Shown one piece after another: positions 10,185-19,184 of a DNA stretch of 43,291 bases. The stretch comes from Gryganskiella cystojenkinii (taxonomy: Eukaryota; Mortierellomycota; Mortierellomycetes; Mortierellales; Mortierellaceae), in NCBI GenBank assembly GCA_015852425.1, contig JAAAIG010000230.1:3037-46327 (forward strand). The letters are read 5' to 3'. Position numbers and translations under genes: made by a program. The stretch's first letter is position 1. Every line of letters starts with the position of its first letter. The notes under the pieces were generated by a model. It ran no database searches. It was not told the origin of the DNA and worked only from the letters and a program-made list of their open reading frames with translations.

Positions 10185-11159
10185 GGTCCCGCTGTTGTCG
10201 TCGTCGATAAAATCAAAGCGATAAGTGAAGGTTGAAACGTGAGGTGATGTGGTGGAAGAACCCGAAAAAAGAGAAAAAATTTAAAGATGGAGACAAAGGA
10301 AATGGGACGAAGCAGTAAGAACAGAAAGAAGTGAAGAGGAGGTAAGGGATGAGACCCCGACTTTTAAGAATTTGAATGTGGTTCAACAAGATGTGATTGT
10401 GTCCTTGGCGCCACAACACTAAAAGGACGAAGGGGTTATTTTCGATAGTGTAGGATGCGACATTGCTTGCACTCAAGGTCCGATGATGGGGTCTCCAATC
10501 TCCCTCACCGATCAATCAAAAGAGATAAAACGCATGATAGTTTGAGGATTGACGTTCACAATCGTGATGGTAAACAAAAACAAAGCCTAACTGTAACTCT
10601 AACGGACGCAAACATTTCTTCTTCTATGGTCTCCTATCCGTCCCTATCCTTGTAAACTGGTGAAACTGCACCCTGACCTGTTGAACTCTGTGCATCGTCG
10701 TCAAAACGGCTATTGTCCTTTGGGTACCCAATAGTTTGGGCCATGGATTATGCGTTATCGGCAAATCTAAAAAGGGGTCTGACAAAGGGGAAGGATTTGA
10801 TTGTGCCAGCATGCACCAACCTAAGGGGGAGCTTTTTTTTTTTTCTTTTGTCGCGTCCAATTGAATGGAGCAGTGAGTCTCTTGTAAAATCGTTAGCGCT
10901 TTTCCCGGGTTTGGGTCCATGGTCACAATCTTATGTGTAGTACAATCGATCAAAACCTTGTTTGAGACCGTGGAGAAATTTTGTCTTTTGAATTGAGTGG
11001 ACAGCTTTTTTGAATATTATTATTGATTATGTTGGCTAGTTTTAAGAGAATATTATGGTAGCGCAATTCCCTGAGAAACCGCTTCTCTTCGGCTCGTTAG
11101 AATCACTACGCCTGCGATGTAGTCAAGGCTCCCTGCAGACCAAGGTTGGCCGTGACCCT
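10185..11159. other. Intergenic region, acetyltransferase B to syntaxin
   Basis: This holds the upstream region of acetyltransferase B and the 3' side of the syntaxin gene. I found no ORF with protein-like composition, no tRNA and no repeat. GATGATG near 10483 resembles part of a C/D snoRNA box C but lacks a convincing partner. Confidence 0.5.
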
Positions 11160-13584
11160 TTAGATGACTCCAGTCTATTCAATTCGATACAAAAAAGAAA
11201 CAAAAATCACACGAGTCAGTTTATGTCATACAGTGATGACAAATGATAGAGGTTTGTGATTTTTTTTTGGGATGAATGCATGCAGCAGAGCCAATTGGAA
11301 AAAAAATGAGAAAAACGTACAGTCTTCAAAACGACAATCACGATAATGATCAGAACAATAATACTGATGATAAAGCAGATCCACTTCTTTCTTCTCGCGC
11401 CATGTGCGTTTGTGATCGCAGTATCGACCTCCTTGTTGCCACTCTCCAGCTGAACATCGGTCTGTTGAGTGTTCTCCTCGATTGTGTTCATGACCACACC
11501 TTGATCGGTGACCAGAGTTTCCATGTCCATGAACAATTGATGAAGTTCCTATTGTAATGATTGAATGTGGGGAAAGAATAGATATATTTGTCAAAAAAAG
11601 TGCCGATGACCCCCGTCTTCTTATCTTGCAAGTGAACACAATCGCCAGGGGGTAGATTGTACTTCGTACCAAAATTGTTCTCTCGATCTTTTTGATATCG
11701 TCGTGTCGAGTTTGCACTTCGCGAAGGGCACGGTTGGCATCGCCGTAACGCGTGCTTTGAAGAACCTGTGATTCACGAGCGAGAATCAACATAGAGAGAA
11801 TTATGTGATTAGAATTTGGTAGACATGATACATGTCTCATAGTGCTGCAAGCAAAGTAATCGTACCGACTGAGCAAAAATCTGTTGGTTATCGCTCTCCA
11901 TGGCCTGCTGGATTTCAGCCTGTGTTGCATCGGGCTTGACTGTGTTTTTCCACGACAAAGAAAAGAAAATTGAGAAGAGCGCACGATCACAGATCAACTA
12001 TGCGCAATAGTAATGCACATTTCACATTCTCATCCCCAGTCCATAGCTTACCAATCTTGTATTGTCTCTCCATACGACCCTGGTACTTCTTTCTGGCCTC
12101 GCTCTCCGAAAGCTGAAATCGACGAAGGGTCTGCAAAAACTTTTCTTTCAATGCAGCAGCCTGAGTGTTGCGGATCTGGATATCAGGCGACGTGCGCTGA
12201 CGCAAGTTTGCGAGCTCGATATCTACAGAAGATTAAAGAACCATAGACAAGGAAGGGGGTCTGTTAACGTAACGGTAGCCAAAAAAAAAGCGTGCGTGTG
12301 ATAGCAACCCGCAAATCTATACCTTTGATCCTCTTCTTGATTCTGTTTGACAATTGAGTCGTGTCTGCTGTCAGAGCTTCCAATTGACGGGTAACCTTCA
12401 CTGTCTGATCCTCTGAGGAGACATTGTTGAGTGAGATGTCGTGCAATTCTTCGATCTGGGTGATATTCTGCTCGACTCGTCCAATGTCATCTTGGATAGA
12501 GGTAACCTAAGGAATGATAGCATGGTGGCATAATAACATAGGGGGTGAAAGAGTGTCAGATAAAAAAGTATAGTCACTTGACAAGATATCAAATAACACG
12601 GTGGTTTTATCGTTCCAAATCATCATACCTCTGTAAAGAACGCGTTGATGTCACCAGAGGAAGCAGAGGAGACGGCACCCATCTCGATTCGGGTGGGAGG
12701 TGGGTACTGCTGTTGCTGCTGTCCATATTGTCCGTATTGAGTCTGCTGCTGCTGGGCAAACTGCTGGTGCTGTTGTTGTTGAGGAGCATACTGATTGGAC
12801 GTATACTGGGTTGTCTGTTGTCCGTATTGAGGTTGTTGGTACTGGTACTGGTACTGAGATTGTTGTTGACTATTATGCGGCAGAACGCACAAGGATAGGC
12901 AAAGAATACGATCGAGGGTTAGACAACAGTAACGCGCTCCGGTCCAAGCAAACAAACAGCCAAACAAGAAAAAAGTTGTAAAAAAGAGAGCAGTGATATC
13001 ATTATTCGTCGAACGGTTGTCCCTAGTCCTCGAACAGCCGCCAAAAGTCCACAGAAAAGAAATAGAAGTCCAGGCAAAAAAAAAACCCGGCAAAGATCCG
13101 AGACCGAGACAGCCTTGTCTACGGCTGTTGCCACCCGAGACCCTTTTTTCACAAAAGAAAGTAAACTCAACCTTGGCAAAGAAGAATCATTCGATTCTCT
13201 TGCATATCTATCTTTGTCGATTCGAGAAAACACAGGCTGCGCGAAGAAAACGAAAAATAAAGACGAGGTGGGAAACCAGCGAAAACAAGAGAGAAAAACT
13301 GGTTTCCAAGGCTGATTGATTACCCGTACGGCTGCTGCTGCTGCTGGGACGGTGACTGGCCCTACAAGAGTAAGAGACGAGTAAGAGACGTTCAGGTCGT
13401 GTGAGTGCTTTGCATCGATGTCGCCAAGCGATAAAAAAAAGGCCAGGGATGGGAACTGGATCTATTCCGGGGACTATCCGCCAACAAAAAAAGTCGTGGT
13501 AGTCAGGTAAGTTTCCGAAAAGTGAGCGTCGAGAACACATTCAGCACTTGCCTGAAAGTCTGCGAGGCGATCTCTTCCACTCAT
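11160..13584 (-). CDS. Plasma-membrane syntaxin (Qa-SNARE, Sso1/2 type)
   Basis: Target-membrane SNARE for exocytic vesicle fusion. Nine coding exons: 13584-13552, 13361-13324, 12869-12629, 12506-12323, 12222-12052, 11939-11866, 11765-11670, 11548-11321 and 11174-11160, giving 359 aa. The first intron has a GC donor (CAG then GCAAGT). The N-terminus is a Gln/Tyr/Gly-rich tract (about residues 17-85), then the three-helix Habc domain (about 95-260), and a SNARE motif with the zero-layer Gln in VTDQGVVMN (about 295). A basic RRKK precedes a tail anchor (about 335-353). The last 15-nt exon gives T-G-V-I; if the final GTACGT donor is not used, a longer tail would result, so the extreme C-terminus is less certain. 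The prion-like N-terminus is not typical of syntaxins. Confidence 0.92.
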
Positions 13585-14120
13585 TGTCTTAATGTCCGGG
13601 TATGGTAAGGATAAGCGAAGAGCGTAAGAGACGGTGAGCCGGAGAGTGAGTTGGAGGTTAGAGAAAAGAAGGAGGAGGAATGTGTGTCGAATGGGGAAGA
13701 GAGAGAGAGAGAGAATGAAAATGTGGGAAGGAAGGAATACAGAGGAAAGTAGTTCACGTGACTGTTGTTGATCGAGACTCGAGAGCTGTTTGCGTGTGGG
13801 GTTGGCCAATGCATGCTATCCTTTTTTTTATTTTTCCATCCACATCTTCAATCATCCAACTGCCGCTAAAATACTCTGCCCCCTCTTCCTCCTCCCCCTT
13901 CACCCCTTTCCCTTGATGAAAAAGCTCTGCCTCCGCGAGAAACAACAACAACAGCAACAGCAACAGCCCTCCTCCTTCTCCTCCTGAACTTGACTCGACT
14001 CAATCCGACGCAACTCGACCCTTGACCAATTCCGCACTCACAATCCTTTGGACATATTCATCCACTGGCCAAAACAACAACAACAGCAACAGTAACGAAC
14101 GAAATTACGAAAGGAATGCA
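13585..14120. promoter_or_regulatory. Divergent promoter region, syntaxin and F-box/WD40 gene
   Basis: This 536-bp region lies between two divergent start codons. It has CT/GA-rich tracts and short Gln-codon repeats near 13944-13965, plus a TCACGTGA palindrome (listed separately). In-frame codons continue upstream of the F-box gene's chosen ATG but contain no earlier ATG, so I treat them as 5' leader. Confidence 0.5.
13754..13761. promoter_or_regulatory. TCACGTGA palindrome (E-box)
   Basis: A perfect 8-bp palindrome containing CACGTG, the type of site bound by bHLH factors such as Cbf1. It lies 170 bp upstream of the syntaxin ATG and about 360 bp upstream of the F-box gene ATG. Function is not shown by sequence alone. 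Confidence 0.35.
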
Positions 14121-15547
14121 ATGAGGGCGCTGCAACACCTTCAGTCTATATTCTCCAATCCGGCCGCTTCCACTGCCATCTTGACCTCTGATTCCGTTAT
14201 TCCTGCAGATACCTCTACCCCGCCAGCCGTTTTGAACAACAACAATTACTACAACAACAGCAACATCTTTGACCCCCAAGAATATGATGGTCCCCGGATA
14301 GACATCCTCTCGAAGCTACCGTACGAGATGGCAAACTATATTCTCCGGTTACTTGATACTGCTGCGTTAGCCAAGGTGGCCCTGATCTCCAAGAACTGGT
14401 CTCTGCTTGCAAGCGACAACGAGATCTGGAAACGAATATACCTCCAACATCTTGCCTGGAGTCTACCTCGTCAACCTCGATCAGTGGACGGAACGGCTCG
14501 ACCTCAGGACTGGAAACAGCTCTGTCGGAGCCACACGCTGTTGGATGAGCGCTGGACCAAAGCCCCTGTCCAAACTCGGCTCGTTGGCCACACGGATAGT
14601 GTCTATTGTATTCATTTCGACAAGACCCGGATCGTGACCGGATCAAGGGACAGGACCATCAAGTTTTGGGATTACGAGACTTTTCAATGCACGGATACCC
14701 TGATCGGTCATACACAGTCGGTGCTCTGCCTTCAGTTCAACGACTCGATCATGGTCTCTGGCTCGTCTGATAACACAGTCATTGTCTGGGACATGGCAAC
14801 GCATCTCCCGATCCATCATTTGAAGGGTCACACAGCCGGTGTCCTCGATGTGTGCTTCAGTGATCGGTACATTGTGAGTTGCTCGAAGGATACGACGATC
14901 AAGGTCTGGGACATGGCGACCATGAAACTTATCCGGACCATGGATGGTCACCGAGGACCAGTCAATGCAGTCCAACTCTTTGAGGACCAGGTCGTGTCGG
15001 CCTCGGGCGACGCTTTGGTTAAGCTCTGGGATTTGGAGACAGGAGTCTGTATACGCGATTTCATCGGACACACTCGAGGATTAGCCTGTGTGGCATTTGA
15101 TGGAAGGACGATCGTCTCGGGCTCAAACGACCGTACGATCCGGATATGGGACGCAGCAACCGGGAAATGCTCCAGGATGCTGGAAGGTCATGATGATCTG
15201 GTGCGGACACTTCATTTTAATCAACATAAGATCGTGAGTGGGAGTTACGATTGTACAGTCAAGGTCTGGGACATGAACACGGGTCAATGCACGTTGGATC
15301 TGAGCGACGGCCATACAAGCTGGGTCTTTGATGTCCAGTTTTCAGCCAGCAGGATCATCAGGTAAGAAGAAAGAAGTTCTTGTCGCTGTTGGTTTTTCTG
15401 TCGCCTGCTCTTTGTCATTCGTTCTCGTCAACTCTTTGACTGACCCTGGTTCTACTCTTCTTTTTTTATCGTAATAGTACCTCTCAAGACAGGCACATCG
15501 TAGTATGGGACTTTGGCACGGAGATAGATACCAGCTTCTTTGAATGA
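14121..15547 (+). CDS. F-box/WD40 protein, beta-TrCP-like SCF substrate receptor
   Basis: Substrate-recognition subunit of an SCF ubiquitin ligase: the F-box binds Skp1 and the WD40 propeller binds phosphorylated targets. Exons 14121-15361 and 15478-15547, with a GTAAGA donor, give 436 aa. The first in-frame ATG is at 14121 (MRALQHLQ). The F-box is at about 61-105 (ILSKLPYEMANYILRLLDT). Seven WD repeats follow from about 155, each with GH and WD signatures such as GHTDSVYCIHF and KFWDYE. Segments such as IVSCSKDTTIKVWDMAT and VVSASGDALVKLWDLE resemble the animal beta-TrCP/FBXW11 propeller more than Met30 or Cdc4, from memory of the family. The last strand is encoded by the short second exon. 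The target degron cannot be told from sequence. Confidence 0.9.
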
Positions 15548-15807
15548 GCGCCCTTTTGTGGCTCGAGTACATCATCGTAGAACTTAATAGATGACGATTG
15601 CTGTCTACACACCACTCTTCATTTTTTTTTTTTTTTTTTTGGTTGTGGTTGTTTGCTCTGTGCCACCAACCAGACTCAACAATGAGAGCCTGTCCTCAGT
15701 CTTGTCCCCCCCCCCTCCCTTTTTATCTTTTTCCTTTTTTTTTCTCCTTTTCTTTCTTCACATTCACATTCCTCACAAAACACCACACAACGGATTCATC
15801 ACGCGCC

Positions 15808-16538
15808 ATGTCTGAGCCAACTGCCACCAACACTGCGGCCGAGCAGACCTTGCATCAGCAGTTCTCCACCCTTAGCGTCGCACCCTCCACAACCACTCAG
15901 ACTCGTCAGCGACGCACCATCCTCGACGACCTCGTAAGCTTTCTTTTTTTCTTTTTTTTGTCACAAAGAGGGGCCACAACAAAAGACCATGCGCGCCACC
16001 AAATGTACCTTTTTTCTTTTTCATTTTTTTCCCTCCTAACTTTCTCCCTTTCCGTTTTGTTTTAAACAGTCTGACGACGACTCTGAGGACGATGACGACT
16101 TTGTTCCCGAGAGTGACGACGAGGACGACGAGGAGTCTGACTCGGACGAGGAATCTGATGAGGATGAGTCTTCTGAATTGGAACAGGTAATAACACCCTT
16201 AACTTGGACGCGTCGTCCAAATTGAATGGCCAGTCGCCCGTCTAATTCCAAGTCTTTTCCTTTTTTTGCCCCAACAGGACAACGAAGTCGAGGAGGACGT
16301 TGCCACTCTGACCCAGGAGGCCGGTATGTGACTTGCCACCGAAAAGAAACAAAGTGCGCACACGCACACACGCACACTCTGAGCTTTTTTTTTTNNNNNN
16401 NNNNGTTCAATAGCCGAGTTAGGTGGTGCCGGATTGGAGGAGGCTGATCGCAAGGTTCTCCGTACTGGCAAGACCATCAAGGTCGCTGTCTCAGAGGTCG
16501 AGATCACCGTCGAGACCACTGCCGTCGCTGGCAACTAA
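15808..16538 (+). CDS. Small highly acidic protein of unknown function
   Basis: Four exons, 15808-15933, 16070-16186, 16278-16323 and 16414-16538, give 137 aa in phase with GT-AG junctions. The protein starts MSEPTATNTAAEQ. A short basic RQRRTILDDL (about 33-42) is followed by a nearly uninterrupted Asp/Glu/Ser tract (about 43-80), then a predicted helical AELGGAGLEEADRKVLRTG and a hydrophobic/Thr-rich end. It resembles acidic histone-chaperone-like or ribosome-associated small proteins only in composition; I see no diagnostic motif such as the Chz motif. Intron 3 contains the 10-N gap. An AATAAA at 16691-16696 is a plausible polyadenylation signal. The function is unknown. Confidence 0.75.
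16395..16404. other. Assembly gap of 10 N
   Basis: Ten N directly after a run of T within the third intron of the small acidic gene. The real length is unknown. The flanking exons still join in phase, so the coding sequence is not affected. Confidence 0.99.
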
Positions 16539-16690
16539 ACAATCCCAAGTCTACCAAACACAGCTGTTTATCATGGTTGTGAACCTTTGCCTTCCTGTCT
16601 GTCTGACTGTATGTATGTCGACGGCAAGAGCAAAAAAAGGTCAAACACCTTTTTTCTTTTCATTACTCTACTCTTGAGGTCTCACAAATC

Positions 16691-16696
16691 AATAAA
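16691..16696 (+). terminator. AATAAA polyadenylation signal
   Basis: Canonical hexamer 153 nt after the stop codon of the small acidic gene, before the tRNA gene on the other strand. Confidence 0.4.
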
Positions 16697-16785
16697 ACAT
16701 TTCTTAGGAGAGACGACTGCTGTTTCCACCGTCGATAAAAAGAGATCCTCCAGGCTACTCTCAGCCAAAAACCAAAAAGAGAAAT

Positions 16786-16857
16786 GGAGAATGAGAGACT
16801 TGAACTCCCGACCTTCCGCTTTGGAGACGGACGCGCTGCCAATTGCGCCAATCCTCC
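16786..16857 (-). tRNA. tRNA-Trp (anticodon CCA)
   Basis: The 72-nt minus-strand sequence folds as a standard cloverleaf. The acceptor stem is GGAGGAT with ATTCTCC, including one G-T pair. The D arm is built on GCGC/GCGC. The anticodon stem is TCCGT/GCGGA with the loop CTCCAAA, giving anticodon CCA. The T arm is GGGAG/CTCTC with the loop TTCAAGT. Box A (TGGCGCAATTGG) and box B (around GTTCAAGTC) are recognisable internal pol III promoters. There is no intron. A short T5 run just downstream (complement of about 16775-16779) can terminate pol III. The 3' CCA is not encoded, as usual in eukaryotes. Confidence 0.94.
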
Positions 16858-17450
16858 TATTATCTCATGCTGAAAGTTCGAGCAATTATCGCAAATAAAG
16901 TAAATAAATTTCTGTACGTATAATTATTCACGTACACGAATGTTCACGGATGGATCACGTGATTTTCATGTGTCTTGGGGTGGTCTCACGGTCTCACCAA
17001 CTGGCCAGGTGGGCAAGGCCACATCCCTTGGAACTCGTGTGCCCTTTTTTTTACGGGTTTTGGGATTTATTTGCCCAGACCCAGACCTCCTTCGCTTGGA
17101 CCCGATTCTGTTAGCATGGCACAAAGAAAAAAGAAGGGGGGAAGGATGGCAAGTTTCTTCCCGCAACGCTGGTACATTGTCCTTGGGAAGGAACAACGGG
17201 GGAAAGGGTTTTTGGACATTTGAGTTTTTGTTGTTGACCAAAGCGCATAATACTCATAATGAACGTGTCATTTTAATTGCGGCGCACGGGAAAATAATCG
17301 ATGCTTCAAGAGTCCGTCTCCTCTTTTTTCTTTCTTTTCTTTTCTTTTTTCTTTTCTTCTTCTTTACTCCAAACTATCACCCGCTTTTTGCCCAGTAAAT
17401 ACTCTCTTTTTCACACACACACACACACTCTCTCTCTCTCACACAAAACC
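16858..17450. promoter_or_regulatory. Intergenic region upstream of reticulon
   Basis: Non-coding region between the tRNA and the reticulon start. It has an AT-rich section just after the tRNA, a TCACGTGA palindrome at 16955-16962, a pyrimidine tract at about 17317-17370, and CA/TC microsatellite sequence at about 17412-17442 directly before the ATG. No protein-like ORF is present. Confidence 0.5.
16955..16962. promoter_or_regulatory. TCACGTGA palindrome (E-box)
   Basis: Second perfect copy of the same 8-mer found at 13754-13761, here within the 10-bp palindrome ATCACGTGAT. It lies about 490 bp upstream of the reticulon ATG and 98 bp upstream of the tRNA-Trp gene. A bHLH binding site is possible but unproven. 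Confidence 0.3.
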
Positions 17451-18929
17451 ATGGCTCAACAACACGAGGGACTCGACTATCTTCAAGTCGACCACCCTCA
17501 TCAAGAGGCTACTTTTGCCGAACACCAAAGCACAGTGACGGAAAACGCACCCGAGGCCACTCCTGCTCGTCGTGAACGCAGCTCTTCAGACTCTGGTGAG
17601 AACAAGCCCAAGACAGACAAGACGTCTGCTGGTACGTGGGGAGGGGAGGCGGATGATTTGATTTTTTCTGTATCCTTGTGATTTATTGACAAAAAACACA
17701 TGATGTCAAGCCAAGGGGAGAGAAGATCACTCGTGAGACGGGATGGAAGAAGAATAATGGTCAAAGGAGTTGCCAAGATGACCCTAAATAAAGTGGAGAG
17801 TAGAGAATCGATGGAGAGGAGATAAGCATAAGCATAAACCCCCCTCCAAAAGAAACACCCGACAACAAGCACGAGCTTCGAGTTGGATGAGCTCATCTTT
17901 TGCGCACAAGGCACAATATGGACTAAAACGAAATTGTATCCTTTTCTCGTCATTATTTTGTGAACAACCACCCTTTACAAACAAGATTCATCCATAAACA
18001 CAAAAACCTCTCACAACGCCTCACACGACAAAGGAAGAAGGATTGCTTTATCGCCCTTCCTATTCTCTTCACATGCTCAACAATGATCTAACCTTCGCTC
18101 TCTCTCTCGTTTCCTGCCTTAGACCCCTATGCGTATATGACGCCTCGCTTAAAGAGTCTGGTCCTCTGGGAGAGACCTACCGTCTCTGGGGGCGTTCTTG
18201 CCTCATCCTTGGCCTTGGTCCTCTCTTGCCGATGGGTCTCTCTTCTGAATGTCGCTTGTGCCCTCTTGGTCCTTGCCATCTCCTCGTCCTTTATCTACGT
18301 GAACGGACTCTTGGTCTTTAATCGCATCACTGGCAAGCCTGATGCCCCTCGTCCTCTCGAGTACGCCTTGCCTTTTTTTTTTTTTTACCAGTTTTTTCCC
18401 GAGTGCAAAGTAATCTTCAACTTCTCTTTTGTGTAAAGTCTAATTTGTTGATCCTGACATGCGCTTTTTTCTTGTTCCCTCCTCCTTATCATGTCATAGG
18501 AAATACTATTCCCGTTCGCAAGAGTTTTTGCACCTGGACGCAGACCGATTCCATCGTCGAGTCGACTATGTGACCGATGGTTTGAATGTCGTCCTGACCG
18601 AGTTGGCCAAGGTCATCCTTGTGGAGGACAACAAGCGCTCGCTCAAGTTCATTGGCATTTTTTACGGTATCTGGACTCTTCGATCCTGGTTCTCGACCAC
18701 GACCCTGCTCTCGTTGATCTTGATCTCTCTCTTTGCCGCACCTCGCCTTTACCTCGATAACCAGGCCTTGATTGATGCCCATGTCGCCAAGACCAATGAT
18801 TTGGTTCAGCAACATGTCGGAAAGGGTCGTCAGGTCGCACAGGAGCAATGGACGAGCGTGTACTCCAAAGCGGAACAGTTTGCCAAGGACAAAGGTCTTT
18901 TGAAGAAATCGGCTGTCAAGGTCGAGTAA
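17451..18929 (+). CDS. Reticulon-like ER membrane protein
   Basis: ER-shaping protein that inserts hydrophobic hairpins into the cytosolic leaflet to bend tubules. Exons 17451-17631, 18123-18360 and 18500-18929 give 282 aa. The first 60 residues are hydrophilic and Glu/Ser-rich. The reticulon domain follows. Its first hairpin, about 75-120, includes SLVLWERPTVSGGVLASSLA and the segment ending FIYVNGLLVFNRI. A polar linker contains FHRRVDYVTDGLNVVLTELA. The second hairpin, about 195-230, includes IGIFYGIWTLRSWFSTTTL. The tail is a Lys/Gln-rich helix ending KKSAVKVE. Intron 1 is 491 nt, long for this genome. Donors GTACGT and GTACGC and both acceptors fit in phase. AATAAA motifs follow the stop. 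The ATG at 17451 is preceded by a good fungal context. Confidence 0.92.
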
Positions 18930-19058
18930 AAGAAAAATCACATAAAAAATCATGCTCCCTTCTCTTTCCTCTCCCTTTTCTACGCTTTGTTCATAGTTCT
19001 TCATCAATTTTCATTTAACCGAGTTTCATTAGCATCGCTTCTTCGCTGTACGCAATGA

Positions 19059-19068
19059 AATAAATAAA
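19059..19068 (+). terminator. Overlapping AATAAA polyadenylation signals
   Basis: Two overlapping AATAAA hexamers about 130 nt after the reticulon stop, in the 255-bp space before the convergent PS decarboxylase stop. Confidence 0.5.
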
Positions 19069-19184
19069 CTGAGTAACAAAAACCCCTTTCTCTTTTTTTT
19101 TTTTTTTGCAGTTTGTACTATTCTGGCATTATGGTATTACTTTTTCTGTTTGTTTTCCGGGGCTTTCCCTAACTCTTTGCATAC

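Noticed and set aside
10455..11246. Possible snoRNA or small ORFs in the acetyltransferase B to syntaxin spacer
   Set aside because: Incomplete C box, no D box or stem, and ORFs without protein-like composition.
13790..13987. Plus-strand ORF ending in a Gln run, upstream of the F-box gene
   Set aside because: Hydrophobic leader-like composition, no similarity, and it ends before the F-box frame opens; a 5' leader is more likely.
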